A stretch of DNA of 62,814 bases from Candidatus Colimorpha pelethequi. Lineage in GTDB: Bacteria; Bacteroidota; Bacteroidia; Bacteroidales; P3. Below are positions 60,717-62,814 of the stretch, piece by piece. The DNA is taken from assembly GCA_018064245.1 (NCBI GenBank), contig JAGHVO010000017.1, forward strand, positions 1 to 62,814, written 5' to 3'. The notes beneath the pieces were generated by a model, which was not told the origin of the DNA, made no database searches, and saw only the letters and a program-made list of their open reading frames with translations. The first letter of the stretch is position 1. The number at the start of each line of letters is the position of its first letter. The translations under genes were made by a program, and so were the position numbers.

Positions 60717-61697
60717 ATGAAACGAACATTCCTGATACTCTCGTTGGTGATGATTGTCGCTATCGGTTATGGACAGCGCAAACCGACTTCTTTCGGTACG
60801 CCTTTGCGGTCCAATATTACCGTGTCGCTACGCGGCGGAGCTGGAGCGCTTTTGATTGACAACCAAATAGGCGAACCAACCGATTGGGGATTCAACACGG
60901 GAGTTGATATTGGATATACCTTCTTTAAGGATCCCAATTGGGGTCTCCATGCAGGGGTGAATGTGGTCAAATCCACCAGCGGTTTCTCGGCAAACCAAGT
61001 CGAATCAGAAACAATAGGGACCATAGAAGTCTATGATGGCCTGGAAACCTACCATCGCACATCCCATCTTACCGCCACTACTTCTTCGGTCAATGAAGAA
61101 TATCAATTGATTATGCTTGAATTGCCGGTGCAGTTGGCGTTTCAATACGATCATGTGTACTTCAATTTCGGACTTACAACAATCTTGCCGCTTTCTTTCG
61201 ACGCTCACTACAGCTACGGTCCCAGTTCTTTGGGCTACGGACATGAGATTGATGGAGTCGGCACTAATGTCGATACTCCTATCCCCATCTGCGATATAGA
61301 AGCGACTTCGGGCGACTATTCATTGCTGAAACACAAAGGAATAAAGCCTGTGTGGATGTCGGGCTCCATCGAAGGAGGCTATCGCTTCCCAATTTCCAAG
61401 CATCATTTGCTTTGTCTTGGCCTTTATGCCGACTTTTCAATTGTTAAATCGCAACCTTCGGGGGATGGCGGGTTGGTTACAATGGCAGATGCAATGCCGG
61501 TTTTTAATGCCTGCGCCTCATCCCAGCACATTCAGGCGCTGCGCTATGTAACGATAGGCGTCAAGGCGAAGTATATCTTTAGTTTTGGTAAGAAGGTCAA
61601 GGCCCGCGAAGGAATGTTTGAAACAAAGCCTCCCAAGAAGCCTCGTGACCCGTATCATGGTTTTAGAAAAAGAGTACGCAAGAGCAAATGGCGTTAG
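60717..61697 (+). CDS. Outer-membrane beta-barrel protein
   Basis: This 326-residue protein has a signal peptide (LILSLVMIVAIGYG-QR). It has alternating amphipathic strands such as ITVSLRGGAGALLIDNQIGE, WGFNTGVDIGYTFFKDPNWG and LCLGLYADFSIVKS, which suggest an 8-12-stranded barrel of the OMP_b-brl type. The C-terminal tail is basic and Pro-rich (KPPKKPRDPYHG). It may be co-expressed with the preceding T9SS cargo and the following repeat protein. Function is unknown. Confidence 0.8.
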   Translation: MKRTFLILSLVMIVAIGYGQRKPTSFGTPLRSNITVSLRGGAGALLIDNQIGEPTDWGFNTGVDIGYTFFKDPNWGLHAGVNVVKSTSGFSANQVESETIGTIEVYDGLETYHRTSHLTATTSSVNEEYQLIMLELPVQLAFQYDHVYFNFGLTTILPLSFDAHYSYGPSSLGYGHEIDGVGTNVDTPIPICDIEATSGDYSLLKHKGIKPVWMSGSIEGGYRFPISKHHLLCLGLYADFSIVKSQPSGDGGLVTMADAMPVFNACASSQHIQALRYVTIGVKAKYIFSFGKKVKAREGMFETKPPKKPRDPYHGFRKRVRKSKWR

Positions 61698-61774
61698 AGA
61701 ATGTCAAAATGATGATTTGTATGGAATTGTATGAACAAGTGAAACATAATTTGCAGCAAATAAAACGAACGATA

Positions 61775-62814
61775 ATGAAACGATATCTAAAGCTGATATT
61801 CATTTTTACAGCACTGTTTTGCAGCGGAGTCACGATGGGCCAGCAGATACCGCAGATGTTCAATTTCCAGGCGGTGGTACGTGATGGCGGAGGCCGGCTT
61901 CTCGCCAACCAGACGGTGGGAGTCCGCATCAGCATATTGCAAGGATCGGAAACGGGAACGGTGGTCTTTAGCGAAACCCATACCCCCACAACGAACGCCA
62001 ATGGACTGTTTACCGTTTTTGTCGGAACGGGAAATGCCACATCGGGAACCATTCAATCCATTGATTGGGCGCAGGGTCCTTATTACCTTAAGAGCGAGGT
62101 GGATCCATTGGGTGGCAACTCATACAGCCTTGCGACTACGCAGCAGTTGCTGAGCGTTCCCTATGCATTGTTTGCTGTTGGTGGAGACTACAATAATCTC
62201 GACAACAAGCCGGATATCGACAGTGTGGTTTCAAACGCCATTGTTGAATATTACACTGCGCATCATGTAGTTGACACCCTTTATGATTCCGTCTATGTCT
62301 ATAATATTGGGTACGACACCATCTATAACCGAACCTACGATACCGTTTTCACCCACAGCTACGACACGTTGCATGCGTACATCTACGACACGGTCTTCAA
62401 TCGCACGTTCGAAACCGTGTTTACGCACAGTTACGATACGGTGCACACCTATAGCTTTGATACAGTGCTTCGTCAAGAGTTTGATACCGTTTTCACCCAC
62501 AGCTACGATACGTTGCATGCGTACATCTACGACACGGTCTTCAATCGCACGTTCGATACTGTATTTACGCACAGTTATGATACGGTGCACACCTATAACT
62601 TTGATACAGTGCTTCATCAAGTGTTTGATACCATTTTCACGCATAGTTATGACACGGTACATACCTATACATACGACACGGTATATAATCTGACTTTTGA
62701 CACGGTGTACACACACAGCTACGACACGATTCAGACCCACAGCTACGATACGTTGCATGCGTACATCTACGACACGGTCTTCAATCGCACGTTTGATACT
62801 GTTTTTACTCATAG
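61775..62814 (+). CDS. Surface protein with octapeptide repeats, 3' end outside the window
   Basis: The ATG at 61775 opens a frame that runs to the end of the window without a stop (over 340 residues). A signal peptide (YLKLIFIFTALFCSGVTMG-QQ) is followed by a common Bacteroidota N-terminal domain (PQMFNFQAVVRDGGGRLLAN, GVRISILQGSETGTVVFSET, and QQLLSVPYALFA). From about residue 180 the chain becomes a strict [YF]-D-T-[VLI]-x4 octad array, for example YDTVFTHS, YDTLHAYI, YDTVFNRT. Proteins with this N-domain usually continue into a surface domain or a T9SS sorting signal; the C-terminus is not visible. Confidence 0.85.
   Translation, partial: MKRYLKLIFIFTALFCSGVTMGQQIPQMFNFQAVVRDGGGRLLANQTVGVRISILQGSETGTVVFSETHTPTTNANGLFTVFVGTGNATSGTIQSIDWAQGPYYLKSEVDPLGGNSYSLATTQQLLSVPYALFAVGGDYNNLDNKPDIDSVVSNAIVEYYTAHHVVDTLYDSVYVYNIGYDTIYNRTYDTVFTHSYDTLHAYIYDTVFNRTFETVFTHSYDTVHTYSFDTVLRQEFDTVFTHSYDTLHAYIYDTVFNRTFDTVFTHSYDTVHTYNFDTVLHQVFDTIFTHSYDTVHTYTYDTVYNLTFDTVYTHSYDTIQTHSYDTLHAYIYDTVFNRTFDTVFTH
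62312..62814 (+). repeat. 24-nt-period coding repeat array ([YF]DT[VLI]x4 octads)
   Basis: About 21 octads are in register to the window end. A longer unit of about 60 nt with HSYDTLHAYIYDTVFNRT recurs at three places. The CACAGC within it starts at 62354, 62498 and 62738, spaced by 144 and 240 nt, multiples of 24. This suggests expansion by recombination of whole octads. Confidence 0.92.

Noticed and set aside
62231..62812. Minus-strand repeat protein opposite the octad array
   Set aside because: The regular HRIVxVG-like pattern is the reverse translation of the + strand octads, where signal peptide and N-domain are in frame.

Overview
This 62.8 kb window comes from a Bacteroidota genome, most likely order Bacteroidales. 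The evidence is a PorP/SprF plus GldK pair of the type IX secretion system (T9SS), three cargo proteins with T9SS C-terminal sorting domains, a MurF-alanine racemase fusion, and promoter-like sites of the TAnnTTTG type, some with a TTTG about 20 bases upstream. No rRNA, phage gene, transposase or CRISPR array is visible. Three tRNA genes are present. Most of the window is chromosomal housekeeping and accessory sequence, mostly on the + strand.

Layout. 0.4-3.1 kb: porP/sprF and gldK. 3.3-10.7 kb: OstA-like protein, grpE-dnaJ, DUF2851, murF-alr. 10.7-14.6 kb: two paralogous T9SS cargo proteins around a membrane acyltransferase; the second has a reading-frame break in its signal peptide. 14.9-17 kb: hemerythrin-LuxR regulator and an MFS transporter. 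17.1-22.7 kb: a redox/Tat block (NapH-NapG-like polyferredoxin with an internal twin-arginine motif, YitT protein, Tat-type aldo/keto reductase, tatA, tatC, small secreted protein). 22.8-27.1 kb: AtoE-like transporter between two identical 57-bp repeats, HhH protein, phosphopantetheinyl transferase, AT-rich Mrr-type endonuclease, flavodoxin-fold reductase, tRNA-Val. 27.4-35.4 kb: signalling genes (tyrosine phosphatase, SpoIIE-type phosphatase, RsbW-like kinase, STAS protein, lipid-kinase-like protein, a RelA/SpoT-type alarmone synthetase followed by a small HD alarmone hydrolase). 35.5-50.3 kb: tRNA-Val, nitroreductase, fluC/crcB, DUF456, GNAT-HD fusion, cell-wall enzymes, peptidases, RNase R, histidine phosphatase, tRNA-Gln. 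50.4-56.2 kb: lipoprotein, then a 1147-residue acyltransferase-adenylation-carrier-condensation protein overlapping a PaaK/CapK-like ligase. 56.3-59.3 kb: a YdiJ-like FAD/FeS oxidoreductase carrying repeat-derived inserts. 59.5-62.8 kb: T9SS cargo, outer-membrane barrel, and an octapeptide-repeat surface protein cut by the window end.

The most unusual material is (1) the NRPS-like protein with a fused NeuD/PglD-type acyltransferase and its partner ligase; (2) modular intergenic arrays of 6-8 nt units, mostly heptads, that often begin on the stop codon of the upstream gene and keep a fixed module order, with related sequence found in frame inside the YdiJ-like gene, one insert being 108 nt between 9-bp direct repeats; (3) a polyferredoxin with an apparent internal Tat signal beside a minimal TatA/TatC system; (4) a possible homopolymer switch in the signal peptide of a T9SS cargo; and (5) a 24-nt-period repeat array encoding [YF]-D-T-[VLI]-x4 octads. 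Functions are inferred from recognisable motifs only; no database search was run.
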